Shown here: positions 1-4,991 of the stretch, one piece after another
How the letters are laid out: each line of letters opens with the position of its first letter
How positions within the stretch are numbered: the first letter of the stretch is position 1
NCBI GenBank assembly: GCA_045541455.1
Contig: JAZQJA010000005.1
Coordinates: forward strand, 1 to 8,518
DNA: 8,518 nucleotides
Source of the DNA: RGIG9041 sp045541455
GTDB taxonomy: Bacteria; Bacillota; Clostridia; Oscillospirales; QAKW01
Direction of reading: 5' to 3'
The notes under the pieces: generated by a model
What the model was told of the DNA's origin: nothing
Databases searched by the model: none
Seen by the model: the letters and a program-made list of their open reading frames with translations, nothing else
Translations under genes and position numbers: made by a program

Positions 1-105
1 CCCTACTTTACCATTATTTTATCTTATCAGGCATACAAATTCAATAAAATTAACCGTTAAATCAAAATATTTTTTAAAAATCTTTTGATTTTCATAAAAA
101 AATAT

Positions 106-133
106 TTGTAAAATAGACAAAATATGATATAAT
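106..133 (+). promoter_or_regulatory. Putative sigma-A type promoter of mscL
   Basis: A -35 element TTGTAA (106-111) and a perfect -10 TATAAT (128-133) are separated by 16 bp. They lie about 28 bp upstream of the mscL start codon, and a Shine-Dalgarno GAGGTG follows at 151-156, five bases before the ATG at 162. The rest of 1-161 is very AT-rich intergenic sequence with no other gene visible. Confidence 0.6.
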
Positions 134-161
134 TATAAAAAATATTTTTTGAGGTGTCAAA

Positions 162-644
162 ATGAAAAAATTTTTAAACGAATTTAAAACATTTGCACTT
201 CGTGGTAATGTTATCGACTTGGCAGTCGGCGTTATCATAGGCGGTGCATTCCAAACAATCGTAAAGTCAATGGTTGACGATCTTATCATGCCATTCGTTG
301 GTCTTGCAACAGGCGGCATTAACTTTACAGACCAATTTGTCGTTTTAAGGTTGGCAGAAGGCGTTGAAGCAGGTACAAAATATGCTTCTTTAACCGCCGC
401 TAAAGAAGCCGGTGCTACAGTTTTTGCATACGGATCATTCATTACTGCTGTAATCAATTTCATTATTATGGCTATTGTTATTTTCCTTTTTGTAAAGGGT
501 ATCAACAATCTTCATAAGCTCGGCAAAAAGAAAGAGGAAGAAGCACCTGCTGCTCCAACAACCAAGGTTTGCCCATTCTGCAAAAGCGAAATTGCTATTG
601 AAGCAACACGTTGCGCACACTGTACTTCCGAACTTAAGGAATAA
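162..644 (+). CDS. mscL: Large-conductance mechanosensitive channel MscL with C-terminal zinc ribbon
   Basis: MscL forms a membrane pore that opens under extreme membrane tension and releases solutes during hypo-osmotic shock. The 160-aa product starts MKKFLNEFKTFALRGNVIDL, followed by AVGVIIGGAF, the highly conserved family N-terminal helix and first membrane segment (about residues 1-45). A periplasmic loop follows, then a second membrane segment ending VIFLFVKGIN (about 93-115). After a charged linker (KKKEEEAPAAP) the protein adds a CPFC...CAHC four-cysteine knuckle near residues 137-153, absent from the 136-residue E. coli protein but seen in some Bacillota homologues. The start is supported by GAGGTG at ideal spacing and by an upstream promoter. 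It is monocistronic and converges on the tspO-like gene. This is host chromosomal sequence, outside the prophage. Confidence 0.96.
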   Translation: MKKFLNEFKTFALRGNVIDLAVGVIIGGAFQTIVKSMVDDLIMPFVGLATGGINFTDQFVVLRLAEGVEAGTKYASLTAAKEAGATVFAYGSFITAVINFIIMAIVIFLFVKGINNLHKLGKKKEEEAPAAPTTKVCPFCKSEIAIEATRCAHCTSELKE

Positions 645-659
645 TTACATATAAACAAA

Positions 660-700
660 AAAAGAGCGGTAATTCTAAAGAATAGAATTACCGCTCTTTT
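660..700. terminator. Bidirectional intrinsic terminator between mscL and the tspO-like gene
   Basis: A perfect 18-bp inverted repeat (arms 660-677 and 683-700) has a 5-nt loop and a GC-rich core around GAGCGGTAA. It ends in T4 on the plus strand and a run of T on the minus strand. It lies 16 bp after the mscL stop and its right edge touches the stop codon of the convergent tspO-like gene, so it can serve both genes. Confidence 0.9.
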
Positions 701-1176
701 CAATTTAATAAGTATATTGCCAAATTTAAATACCCTGCAAATGTAAGCCAAATTAAATATGGTATTTGCAAAATTCCTGCTAGTTTTGATATTTTATAAA
801 ACTTAATAATCATTGCAAGCACAAATCCCCACAAAGCCAAAAGCACTATAAATGCTATTAAATACGCACGCATATTAAAAAATATCGGCGACCATATAAA
901 ATTCAAAAATAGCTGTATTGCATAAATTGTAAATGCCTGTTTCTTTTCAAATATTGCAGCATTACTGTTCCACACCAAGTAAAATGATACACCCATTAAA
1001 GTGTAAAGTATGGTCCATACCACTGGAAAAACCCATCCCGGTGGTGAAAGTAGTGGGGTTTCAATTCTTGAATACAGGTTCATATTTTCACTTGTTATCA
1101 AAGCAGATAATCCACCCACAATAAGCGGAATCGCAATGCTTATTAAAAATCTTTTTAGATTAAATTTAAAAACCAT
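700..1176 (-). CDS. tspO: TspO/MBR family tryptophan-rich sensory membrane protein
   Basis: TspO/MBR proteins are five-helix membrane proteins that bind porphyrins and related ligands; bacterial members are linked to tetrapyrrole and stress responses. This 158-aa protein has the usual family length and motifs: PPGWVFPVVWTILYTLMGVS (residues 45-64), LFLNFIWSPIFF (89-100) and PYLIWLTFAGYLN near the C-terminus (139-151). Five hydrophobic segments are visible. The ATG at 1176 is preceded by GAGGTG at suitable spacing. That Shine-Dalgarno sequence lies in one arm of a 12-bp inverted repeat (1180-1215), so translation could depend on leader structure. The gene is transcribed away from the adjoining prophage lysis genes in the same direction, which makes read-through from the phage operon possible. 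It is probably the host gene next to the integration point. Confidence 0.93.
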   Translation of the reverse strand: MVFKFNLKRFLISIAIPLIVGGLSALITSENMNLYSRIETPLLSPPGWVFPVVWTILYTLMGVSFYLVWNSNAAIFEKKQAFTIYAIQLFLNFIWSPIFFNMRAYLIAFIVLLALWGFVLAMIIKFYKISKLAGILQIPYLIWLTFAGYLNLAIYLLN

Positions 1177-1179
1177 AAT

Positions 1180-1215
1180 AACACCTCATAATATTCTATG
1201 TAGTTATGAGGTGTT
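1180..1215 (-). promoter_or_regulatory. Inverted repeat that can mask the Shine-Dalgarno of the tspO-like gene
   Basis: Arms 1180-1191 and 1204-1215 are perfect 12-bp complements around a 12-nt loop. In minus-strand RNA the 3' arm contains GAGGTG, the ribosome binding site of the gene starting at 1176, and the 5' arm contains CACCTC. The same repeat on the plus strand is followed by TTTTATTATATT, so a plus-strand or weak phage-end terminator is an alternative reading. The pairing is seen directly; the regulatory role is inferred. Confidence 0.45.
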
Positions 1216-1217
1216 TT

Positions 1218-1245
1218 ATTATATTAACTATTAAAAATTATTGAA
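1218..1245 (-). promoter_or_regulatory. Possible promoter of the tspO-like gene
   Basis: On the minus strand a -10 TATAAT (1218-1223) has a weak -35 TTCAAT (1240-1245) with 16-bp spacing. It overlaps the end of the holin gene. A transcript from here would start near 1211, inside the distal arm of the inverted repeat, and would lack part of the sequence that pairs with the Shine-Dalgarno. The -35 match is poor and AT-rich chance matches are common here. Confidence 0.3.
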
Positions 1246-1429
1246 CTTCCGGTAAACCCTTAATGCAGGTTAGTACAGTTACCACGCCCGACAGTGCACA
1301 CGCACTAAGTAGACCTAACCAATCAACGTCGGTAATGCCGATGGTGTTTGTGCCAATAAGCGCAATAGCTGTTTCGGCCATTGTCTTGACAGTTCGAATA
1401 GCAGCCGCTTTAATCCATTTCTTTGTCAT
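1238..1429 (-). CDS. Phage holin, r1t-like family
   Basis: Holins make the inner-membrane lesions that let the endolysin reach the cell wall. The 63-aa product resembles small r1t-type holins: a charged start (MTKKWIKAAAIRTVKTMAET), a first hydrophobic segment (AIALIGTNTIGI), a conserved-looking DVDWLGLLSACALS stretch, and a second hydrophobic segment (GVVTVLTCI). The ATG at 1429 is chosen over an in-frame ATG at 1444 because AGGAGAGA sits just upstream of 1429, whereas nothing comparable precedes 1444. It follows the endolysin stop by 11 bp and is the last prophage gene before the host tspO-like gene. Confidence 0.75.
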   Translation of the reverse strand: MTKKWIKAAAIRTVKTMAETAIALIGTNTIGITDVDWLGLLSACALSGVVTVLTCIKGLPEVQ

Positions 1430-1440
1430 ACAATCTCTCC

Positions 1441-2127
1441 TCATTTCAATAATTCATTTACTCTTTTTTGTATTTCTGCGTAATTGTATCCGGCTTTTGC
1501 AAGTTTTAGTTTTCTTGTAATTCCGTTACCCCACAAGCCTTTTATTACTTCTCTAGCAACCTCTTCATTGCTTTTTTTCGAAGTTACGACAGGTTTTGTT
1601 GATTCTTTTACAGATATCTTAAAGCAACCTAGTATATCCTTTGCAAGCTTGTCCATTTCGGCGTTAAACTTTTTTATATCCTCAGTGTTAGAAATAAAAC
1701 AGCATTCAAGTAGCCTATAGTTATAACCCTTCTCCGCCGCTCGTCTTACGTTTGCAAGGTCAGTTCTGCCAACAATTGTTTTGGCACGACCCGGGAACAT
1801 TGTAGATATCATCTTGGCAAGCGCATCGTCATATTCATCCGCTTTAAAATTAGCATTAATAATAACGTGTCCGCCACGTGCTTTTGTGTTTTTGCTACTA
1901 TCTATATGCAATTCCAGTATCAAACAATCATTTGGTACCTGACATTTACCAATAATATTACTGCGATATGAGTTAAGATTAAAATCGCTTAGTATTACAT
2001 TGTCGCCACCGTATTCTTTAACCTTTGTTGCAAGTGCGCGAACACGCTCGGCTTCCTTATAACCATTGCCAACGGCGCCGCTATCACCCGCACCGTGACC
2101 CGGTATTACAAATAATTTATTTGTCAT
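1441..2127 (-). CDS. Phage endolysin: N-acetylmuramoyl-L-alanine amidase (Amidase_3) with C-terminal CW_7 module
   Basis: The enzyme should cleave the bond between muramic acid and L-alanine in peptidoglycan to release progeny phage. In the 228-aa product, the zinc-amidase residues are visible as His11 in PGHGAGDSGA, Glu25 in GYKEAERV, His74 in LELHIDS and Glu141 in LLECCFISN, the order expected for Amidase_3. After a linker of about 15 residues, residues 187-227 (SNEEVAREVIKGLWGNG, then AGYNYAEIQKRVNELL) match the Cpl-7 type wall-binding repeat (CW_7), here a single copy. The start at 2127 has AAAGGGG eight bases upstream; the in-frame ATG at 2163 overlaps the previous gene and has no such site. 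No signal peptide is seen, so export through a holin is expected. Confidence 0.92.
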   Translation of the reverse strand: MTNKLFVIPGHGAGDSGAVGNGYKEAERVRALATKVKEYGGDNVILSDFNLNSYRSNIIGKCQVPNDCLILELHIDSSKNTKARGGHVIINANFKADEYDDALAKMISTMFPGRAKTIVGRTDLANVRRAAEKGYNYRLLECCFISNTEDIKKFNAEMDKLAKDILGCFKISVKESTKPVVTSKKSNEEVAREVIKGLWGNGITRKLKLAKAGYNYAEIQKRVNELLK

Positions 2128-2140
2128 AATTTTTTCCCCT

Positions 2141-2449
2141 TTACTCCTTGTGTTCTTCTGCAAATCTTTGCAAAAGCTCTTTGTATTTTTGCTTTACACC
2201 GCCGTTGCCACTTAACTTATTAACGTAAACGTCACCGGCCTCTATGCGTTCAGACAGCGGCATTTCCGGTGTCATAATTACAAGACGTAAAATCGCCTTG
2301 TAATTTTCTATATCGTGTTTGTCTTTATCTTCTCGCCATTTATCCCACTTACGAATAAAACGATATGCGGTAATAATGGCAGTTAAAATAACAGTAGCAG
2401 CAGATATTACTGCCGCTACTGCTACTATATGTTCAGCCAAACCACTCAC
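2141..2449 (-). CDS. Small phage membrane protein of the lysis block (possible second holin or holin partner)
   Basis: The 102-aa product has one N-terminal hydrophobic segment (about residues 8-30, HIVAVAAVISAATVILTAII), then a basic turn (YRFIRKWDKWREDKDKHD) and a soluble charged domain with IMTPEMPLSERIEAGDVYVN. I recognise this general type from clostridial prophages next to endolysin genes but cannot name a family with certainty. It starts with GTG at 2449; the stop of the upstream 58-aa gene overlaps as GTGA, and AGGCGG lies upstream, which favours translational coupling. Its position just before the endolysin suggests a role in lysis, perhaps a holin or antiholin. The function is inferred from topology and location only. 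Confidence 0.7.
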   Translation of the reverse strand: MSGLAEHIVAVAAVISAATVILTAIITAYRFIRKWDKWREDKDKHDIENYKAILRLVIMTPEMPLSERIEAGDVYVNKLSGNGGVKQKYKELLQRFAEEHKE

Positions 2450-2622
2450 TTTTCATTCACCGCCTCTTGTAGTTTGTTGTACTCTTGCTCGGTTATTTCG
2501 CACCACACACTTTGGTCTGCTCTTTCGGGTAATACCACCGTTTTGCCATAGGTTTCGCCGTTTGTAATATACATACCCTCATCGGCTGTAAGTATAATTT
2601 GCTTAATTGTTTCTTTTTTCAT
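2446..2622 (-). CDS. Small phage protein, 58 aa, unknown function
   Basis: The reading frame runs from ATG at 2622 to a TGA that overlaps the next gene's GTG start. The product begins MKKETIKQIILTADEGMYIT and ends EQEYNKLQEAVNEK. A strong Shine-Dalgarno (AGGGGGA) precedes the ATG, the gene starts 13 bp after the stop of the tail gene, and the 4-bp overlap with the following gene is typical of phage operons. It has no membrane segment. Small proteins of this kind occur after tail-fibre genes in clostridial prophages, but I know of no assigned function. Confidence 0.8.
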   Translation of the reverse strand: MKKETIKQIILTADEGMYITNGETYGKTVVLPERADQSVWCEITEQEYNKLQEAVNEK

Positions 2623-2635
2623 TTCAATTTCCCCC

Positions 2636-3373
2636 TTAATAAACCAATTCCCAATTTTTCGCGGTTATAGTTGCCTTTTGTTCATCAGTAAGTTTGCTGC
2701 CTACTGTTGCGTGTAGTGTGAGTGTTTGCGCCGTACCTCCGGTTAAGTCAGCAAGTCCGTCTATAATGCTTTGGATTGTGTCGGTGCTTAAATCGTCGCT
2801 ATCTGCAACTGAAAAAGAGACTTTAATACAACTTGGTTTTACTCTAAAGTCTTTTAATGCATAACAAGTTTTGAAAACACCATTAAGATTGTTTGTGACT
2901 GCCGAAAAGTCAAAAGGTATTCCATCTATAATTTCCAAGCCTTGTCTACCCATAAAAGCATTTACGAAATTAGTACATTTAGATGTATCAACATTAAATG
3001 TTAATTTTTTTAGCACAGTATCGTCACTGCTACTGCCATTGCTGTATAACATTTCTTGCATACTTGTTATTTGTGTTGAGCAATTTATTACCAGATGTTC
3101 AACCGTTGTATTTTTGTATGCACCTTGTGTTAAACGGACCAAATTCGCCAAAGACGTTAAGTTATCAAAATTCAACTCAACATTTGCTTTACCAAAAACA
3201 TTTAGACTTGAAAAAGTTATTGTTTTAGCATATTTACCAATATCTACAACCGAGTTTTTGCCGTCCTCGTAGCCTTGTTCGTAGTCGCCGCTACCACCGC
3301 CTGCAGCCTTGCCTGCCGCATAAACATCATCAAGGTCTTTTTTTAATTGAGTAATCAAATCTGCCGTAGCCAT
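2636..3373 (-). CDS. Phage tail or fibre-tip protein with BspA-like leucine-rich repeats
   Basis: The 245-aa product begins with a short helical region (ITQLKKDLDDVYAAGKAAGG) and the YEQGYEDGKNS motif common in clostridial prophage tail proteins. From about residue 45 to 190 it carries degenerate BspA-type leucine-rich repeats: units such as LKKLTFNVDTSKCTNFVNAF and NGVFKTCYALKDFRV echo the xMFxxCxxLxxL pattern. The C-terminus (TLTLHATVGSKLTDEQKATI, then TAKNWELVY) is another module typical of these proteins. It starts at ATG 3373, overlapping the previous stop in TAATG, with GGGGG upstream. It is probably exposed on the virion, where such repeats could bind a cell-surface receptor; that role is inferred. 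The upstream BppU-like gene and downstream lysis genes fit this. Confidence 0.72.
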   Translation of the reverse strand: MATADLITQLKKDLDDVYAAGKAAGGGSGDYEQGYEDGKNSVVDIGKYAKTITFSSLNVFGKANVELNFDNLTSLANLVRLTQGAYKNTTVEHLVINCSTQITSMQEMLYSNGSSSDDTVLKKLTFNVDTSKCTNFVNAFMGRQGLEIIDGIPFDFSAVTNNLNGVFKTCYALKDFRVKPSCIKVSFSVADSDDLSTDTIQSIIDGLADLTGGTAQTLTLHATVGSKLTDEQKATITAKNWELVY

Positions 3374-4356
3374 TATGAATTACCCCCAATCAATGCTTGT
3401 GCATAATTGTGTAGTTCGTCAAGGGCAGAATCAATATCACCAATCTTGTCATCGACATATTTTTTATTGGCGCAATCTAATTCAAAAATAGGTGTATCGG
3501 TCAGCAAATTTCCGTTGCGTTGTCTATATGGTATTCCCTCACCACGAAATTCATTGTTTAAGAACAGAGTATTATCTGATACTTCCAATTTAGTCTCGTG
3601 TTCGAGAGGTGACAGTGCATAAACCTCGTATGTCATCATATTACTTTGTTGTTTAGTTAGAAAATCACTAACATCAGGCATATCGCCCTTTTCGCCTTTT
3701 TCACCTTGCGGACCTGTATCACCCTTCACATTACCTAAATTTTGTACTGTGCCATCGGTGTATTTAATAATCAATTCATCGTTAATAATTACAGCCGACT
3801 CAACACCGACTCGGTCAAAATCGCCGTTTTTAAGTTTTTCTTCTATTTGCGCTGTGAAGGCTTGTAGTTCTTTATTTGTTTTTTCGGCGTCAAGTGCATT
3901 ACTCTTTGCCACTTCGGCAAGTGACGTTACACTCTCATAGTTTTCACCATCCTGATACGTACCTTCCGGACGATTTTTAAGACGTAACACTGCCGGAAAA
4001 CTATAAAGTTCTATTTCAGTTTCACAATATGACGAAAGCACCGTAAACACTAAATATATGGTGACCTTACCACCGTAACGAGTATGTCGCTCCTCAAGTT
4101 CCATGCTCAACGTATAATCCTCTAACTCTTTAGGCTCACTTGACCATATACCGCCTTCTCCATCATATACGTCAAATCGGTACATAGCCTTACCATTTAT
4201 TGCTTCAGCATAATCGCTAATTTCATCATTCAACAAATCATCGGTTACAAACTCAATCATTGTCACTTTATGATCGCCCTGCATACCGCCAAACTGTTCT
4301 GTTGCGGGTGTAATGCCTGCAATATTTACTTTATATTCAATTGTTTTTATTGCCAT
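3373..4356 (-). CDS. BppU-like phage baseplate upper / tail-fibre anchor protein with short collagen-like stretch
   Basis: The 327-aa product opens with a beta-rich domain (about residues 1-135) that includes FGGMQGDHKVTMIEF, YRFDVYDGEGG and LRLKNRPEGTYQDGENYES. These are characteristic of the BppU-like proteins of Bacillota siphophages, which attach receptor-binding proteins to the baseplate. A helical part follows (SNALDAEKTNKELQAFTAQI), then a short collagen-like Gly-X-Y run (KGDTGPQGEKGEKGD, about 209-223) that would trimerise a fibre. The C-terminal region ends in a helix (DSALDELHNYAQALIGG). The ATG is preceded by an excellent GGAGG. Unusually, an intrinsic terminator lies only 16 bp upstream of the start, so this gene is transcriptionally separated from the toxin cassette, or relies on read-through or antitermination. 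No clear promoter is seen in the gap. Confidence 0.78.
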   Translation of the reverse strand: MAIKTIEYKVNIAGITPATEQFGGMQGDHKVTMIEFVTDDLLNDEISDYAEAINGKAMYRFDVYDGEGGIWSSEPKELEDYTLSMELEERHTRYGGKVTIYLVFTVLSSYCETEIELYSFPAVLRLKNRPEGTYQDGENYESVTSLAEVAKSNALDAEKTNKELQAFTAQIEEKLKNGDFDRVGVESAVIINDELIIKYTDGTVQNLGNVKGDTGPQGEKGEKGDMPDVSDFLTKQQSNMMTYEVYALSPLEHETKLEVSDNTLFLNNEFRGEGIPYRQRNGNLLTDTPIFELDCANKKYVDDKIGDIDSALDELHNYAQALIGGNS

Positions 4357-4371
4357 GTTATTCCTCCAATT

Positions 4372-4408
4372 AAAAAAGCAAGTATCGTAGTTTTTCGATA
4401 CTTGCTTT
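4372..4408 (-). terminator. Intrinsic terminator directly upstream of the tail genes
   Basis: A perfect 13-bp stem (arms 4375-4387 and 4396-4408; core GCAAGTATCG) with an 8-nt loop is followed on the minus strand by six T (4377-4372) and then the GGAGG ribosome binding site of the BppU-like gene. Minus-strand transcription from the toxin region should stop here. On the plus strand the stem is followed by ATAAAAATT, so the orientation is clear. Confidence 0.85.
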
Positions 4409-4418
4409 ATAAAAATTA

Positions 4419-4518
4419 TTAATTTAAAAAAGCAGACTCATTTTCTGAGTCTGCAAGTGTTCTGCCGCTGTGATACTATTGGGTTCAAATATAATAAAAC
4501 ACGGGTTTTTAACTATAA
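4419..4518 (-). pseudogene. Displaced, decayed copy of part of the upstream giant gene, ending in its own stop codon
   Basis: Two pieces of the giant toxin gene recur here in the same order and strand. Bases 4459-4516 match 5837-5894 at 50 of 58 positions (all eight differences are transitions) and read IVKNPCFIIFEPNSITAAE, against IIKNPYFIMFEPNDITAAE upstream. Bases 4433-4463 match 5549-5579 at 29 of 31 and read RTLADSENESAFLN then stop (TAA at 4419-4421), against RTLADSDNEP upstream. Relative to the giant gene the 262 bp between the pieces are missing. The junction is at a shared GAAC/GCAAG microhomology, and the two halves lie in different frames. No start codon or ribosome binding site is present. 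It is best read as the remnant of a paralogue or of the ancestral 3' end. Confidence 0.82.
4426..4454 (-). terminator. Intrinsic terminator after the immunity gene, inside the remnant coding sequence
   Basis: A perfect 9-bp stem (arms 4432-4440 and 4446-4454, GCAGACTCA type) with a 5-nt loop is followed on the minus strand by six T (4431-4426). It coincides with codons for ADSENESAF just before the remnant's stop codon, so it was probably the terminator of the ancestral gene. It now ends the toxin-immunity transcript, about 130 bp after the immunity stop codon. Confidence 0.75.
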
Positions 4519-4587
4519 TTGCTTCGATTTTTAATAAATAATCAGTCAATAATATTTGCTTACCATGTATTTATTTAAAATACTTTT

Positions 4588-4983
4588 TCACACTTTCCAT
4601 CTTTTTGTTTTACAATCAATACATTTACATTCACTATTATGAATTTCGTTATATATGGCTCCTATTCTATACCAATCTGGCTCTTTTATCCTATGCTCAA
4701 AATTTTCTAAAGTAGATTCAAATTGGTATTGACCCCAATCAGCTGGAACTTCTTTTCCATATTCTTCTTCATAGCAGACAACGTAACGTTCACTCCAGTA
4801 CCATTTACTGTACAAAAAAACGTCTAAGGATAGATTTAATAACTTGATAATTTCTTCTTCTTTTTCGTCAAAAAACATCCAATAATTAAATAAAGTATTT
4901 ACCTTTTTATTAGAATACTCGTTCTTATACTTATAACCTATTTTATCAATCAATTCATCAATATTATTTCTTATTATTTCCAT
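4588..4983 (-). CDS. Putative immunity protein for the adjacent toxin domain (no family recognised)
   Basis: I do not recognise this 131-aa protein as a named family. It is small, apparently cytoplasmic (no signal or membrane segment) and rich in acidic and aromatic residues, for example FDEKEEEIIKLLNL, YSKWYWSERYVVCYEEEYGK and EPDWYRIGAIYNEIHN. It ends with a CxCxxC cluster (CKCIDC) and a basic tail KTKRWKV. The start at 4983 follows the toxin stop by 8 nt, and its AGGAG Shine-Dalgarno overlaps that stop codon (TAGGAG), so the two should be translationally coupled. A small gene in tight coupling directly downstream of a C-terminal toxin domain is the classic layout of a polymorphic toxin and its immunity protein. 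An acidic partner suits a basic nuclease domain. The role is inferred from context and size, not from sequence similarity. Confidence 0.65.
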   Translation of the reverse strand: MEIIRNNIDELIDKIGYKYKNEYSNKKVNTLFNYWMFFDEKEEEIIKLLNLSLDVFLYSKWYWSERYVVCYEEEYGKEVPADWGQYQFESTLENFEHRIKEPDWYRIGAIYNEIHNSECKCIDCKTKRWKV

Positions 4984-4991
4984 ATTTGCTC

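Noticed and set aside
59..91. AT-only inverted repeat (59-67 with 83-91) as a terminator or operator
   Set aside because: The stem has one G-C pair per arm and a 15-nt loop in sequence that is nearly all A and T; it is probably a chance match.
92..508. Minus-strand open frame antisense to mscL
   Set aside because: mscL is unambiguous with a promoter and ribosome binding site; the antisense frame has no recognisable protein features.
1180..1240. Prophage attachment site core
   Set aside because: Only one prophage end is in the window, so no duplicated core can be identified, and no tRNA gene is present.
1430..1444. Alternative holin start at the ATG at 1444 overlapping the endolysin stop
   Set aside because: The AGGAGAGA site lies between 1430 and 1440, downstream of that ATG and correctly spaced for the ATG at 1429.
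2128..2163. Longer endolysin beginning MQKNTRSKGEK at 2163
   Set aside because: It would overlap the previous gene and lacks a ribosome binding site; the ATG at 2127 has a clear one and the Amidase_3 fold begins right after it.
2871..3272. Plus-strand open frames across the tail, endolysin and giant genes (for example 2871-3272, 7084-7377, 1263-1520)
   Set aside because: They lie antisense to well-supported genes, lack ribosome binding sites and have implausible compositions; they are shadows.
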